Shown one piece after another: positions 63,028-64,000 of a stretch of DNA of 64,000 nt. The stretch is from Neelides folsomi. Lineage: Eukaryota; Arthropoda; Collembola; Neelipleona; Neelidae. Position 1 is the stretch's first letter. Each line of letters starts with the position of its first letter. Location: assembly GCA_034687125.1 (NCBI GenBank), contig JAQGBZ010000129.1, positions 97,432 through 161,431 on the forward strand, given 5' to 3'. Both the position numbers and the translations under genes were made by a program. The notes below the pieces were generated by a model. That model was not told the DNA's origin. It worked only from the letters and a program-made list of their open reading frames with translations, and ran no database searches.

Positions 63028-63923
63028 CCTCTGTGCAATATTGTACAGGAACATCATCATCATCGTCTACTTCGATCTTCTCAAAATGCTATTTGACTGA
63101 GAGCCTCTTTACTCTTTTCTTTTGATGCAAGTGTGGGACTAGGAATGTTCTCTGTTAATTTACTTAAATGCCTCTTCCTTTTTTAGAAATGAAGTATACT
63201 ATATGATAGGAGAATGAGGTCGGTTATTAGGTGATTTTTTGTAGCATAAATTGTATTCATATACAGATTTCTGTTATGGTGAGAATGAGAGAGCTAAACT
63301 TTGTAATAATGTTATTTGCTGAGGAAAACTCATTCAATTGTTCATGGAATTATTTGATGATATAAAAGTTATGTAATTGAGGGGATATTGCAACTCCAGT
63401 GTAAAATTATATATATAAATATTAATATAGATATATTAGATATAAATGAATCATGATTGTTGTTTGTAATACATATCCGATTTTTTACATGAATTTTAAA
63501 TTAGGAACGACTCAACAAGAGTTGAAACTTCACACGCTACAATTTAAAGATAATCTTGACTTAACGTTTCAGTCTCAAAAATATATATTTCAACTAAACA
63601 ATTTACTCAATGTTTACGTTGAGCTAGTTGAGTATTTAATATATTAAATAAAAAATCATAAAATATAAAATGATGATGCTATTCTTCGATTAGCTTTATA
63701 TTCTCTGATACCTACTACTTTAAAAATATGTAAAGAAATATAGAGGACTGATTCGAAATTTTTTCATTATTGTTTATTATATATATTTAAATATTCAGAT
63801 ATGTAATACTAAAATACGTCTTACAACTCTTACACACAAAACAAAATAATATAGATCTATAAAGTAATTTTGACATTTAAAAAGAAACTTTGAATTTTTG
63901 ACACAATTTCGATATTTTTTGAG

Positions 63924-63972
<49 letters not shown>

Positions 63973-64000
63973 ATATTATATATTTAACTGTAATATATAT
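63028..64000 (+). other. taiman 3' untranslated region and downstream flank
   Basis: AT-rich sequence after the taiman stop codon. The nearest clear AATAAA is at about 63647-63652, which would give a 3' UTR of some 640 nt. The short plus-strand open frame at 63453-63647 looks non-coding. Confidence 0.5.
63927..63983. repeat. (TA)n microsatellite
   Basis: An uninterrupted TA run up to 63960, then further TA blocks broken by single T insertions. Confidence 0.9.

Overview
The window looks like nuclear DNA from an arthropod, most likely a crustacean and possibly a copepod. The evidence is a complete 356-residue arginine kinase of crustacean type, a chitin deacetylase with a peritrophin-type chitin-binding domain, a taiman-type nuclear receptor coactivator, a glypican, and spliced genes with GT-AG introns that are often only 50-100 nt long in an AT-rich background. 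I found no bacterial, viral, rRNA, tRNA or CRISPR features. Gene models were built by hand from homology and splice signals. Eleven of the thirteen gene models are complete and keep an intact frame from ATG to stop across all joins. The glypican also keeps frame, but its join order is less certain. The NPC2-like gene is incomplete.

Layout. 1.3-10.2 kb (-): NPC1, the lysosomal cholesterol exporter, 15 coding exons. 11.0-13.8 kb (-): a four-helix LAPTM/pasiflora-like membrane protein. 14.5-16.7 kb (+): an NPC2-like ML-domain protein. 16.7-20.7 kb: gene-free, with two inverted copies of a small repeat. 20.7-24.0 kb (-): a short, divergent glypican. 24.2-24.6 kb (-): a 104-residue orphan secreted protein with a TATA box. 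24.6-29.7 kb: no firm gene. 29.7-31.0 kb (-): ARL1. 31.4-31.8 kb (-): LYRM2. 32.1-37.2 kb (+): an unnamed PDZ-PH-PH scaffold. 37.3-41.5 kb (+): OXR1/mustard (LysM, GRAM-like, TLDc). 41.6-48.8 kb (-): a CDA5-like chitin deacetylase. 49.2-52.8 kb (-): arginine kinase. 52.8-57.7 kb: no gene seen. 57.7-63.0 kb (+): the taiman/NCOA coactivator. The window ends in a (TA)n microsatellite.

Functional themes. NPC1 and an NPC2-like gene, which encode partner families of the lysosomal sterol hand-off, lie in one 15-kb block with a LAPTM-like membrane protein between them. Three perfect TGACGTCA (CRE) palindromes fall within 1.05 kb around the NPC1 5' end. Other notable arrangements are a 140-bp same-strand gap between the PDZ-PH-PH gene and OXR1, convergent OXR1 and CDA5 genes with poly(A) signals 44 bp apart, and a 247-bp divergent gap between LYRM2 and the PDZ-PH-PH gene. 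I see no clearly new multi-gene system. The best candidates for novelty are the orphan secreted protein, the reduced glypican, the unnamed scaffold and the NPC1/NPC2 neighbourhood.
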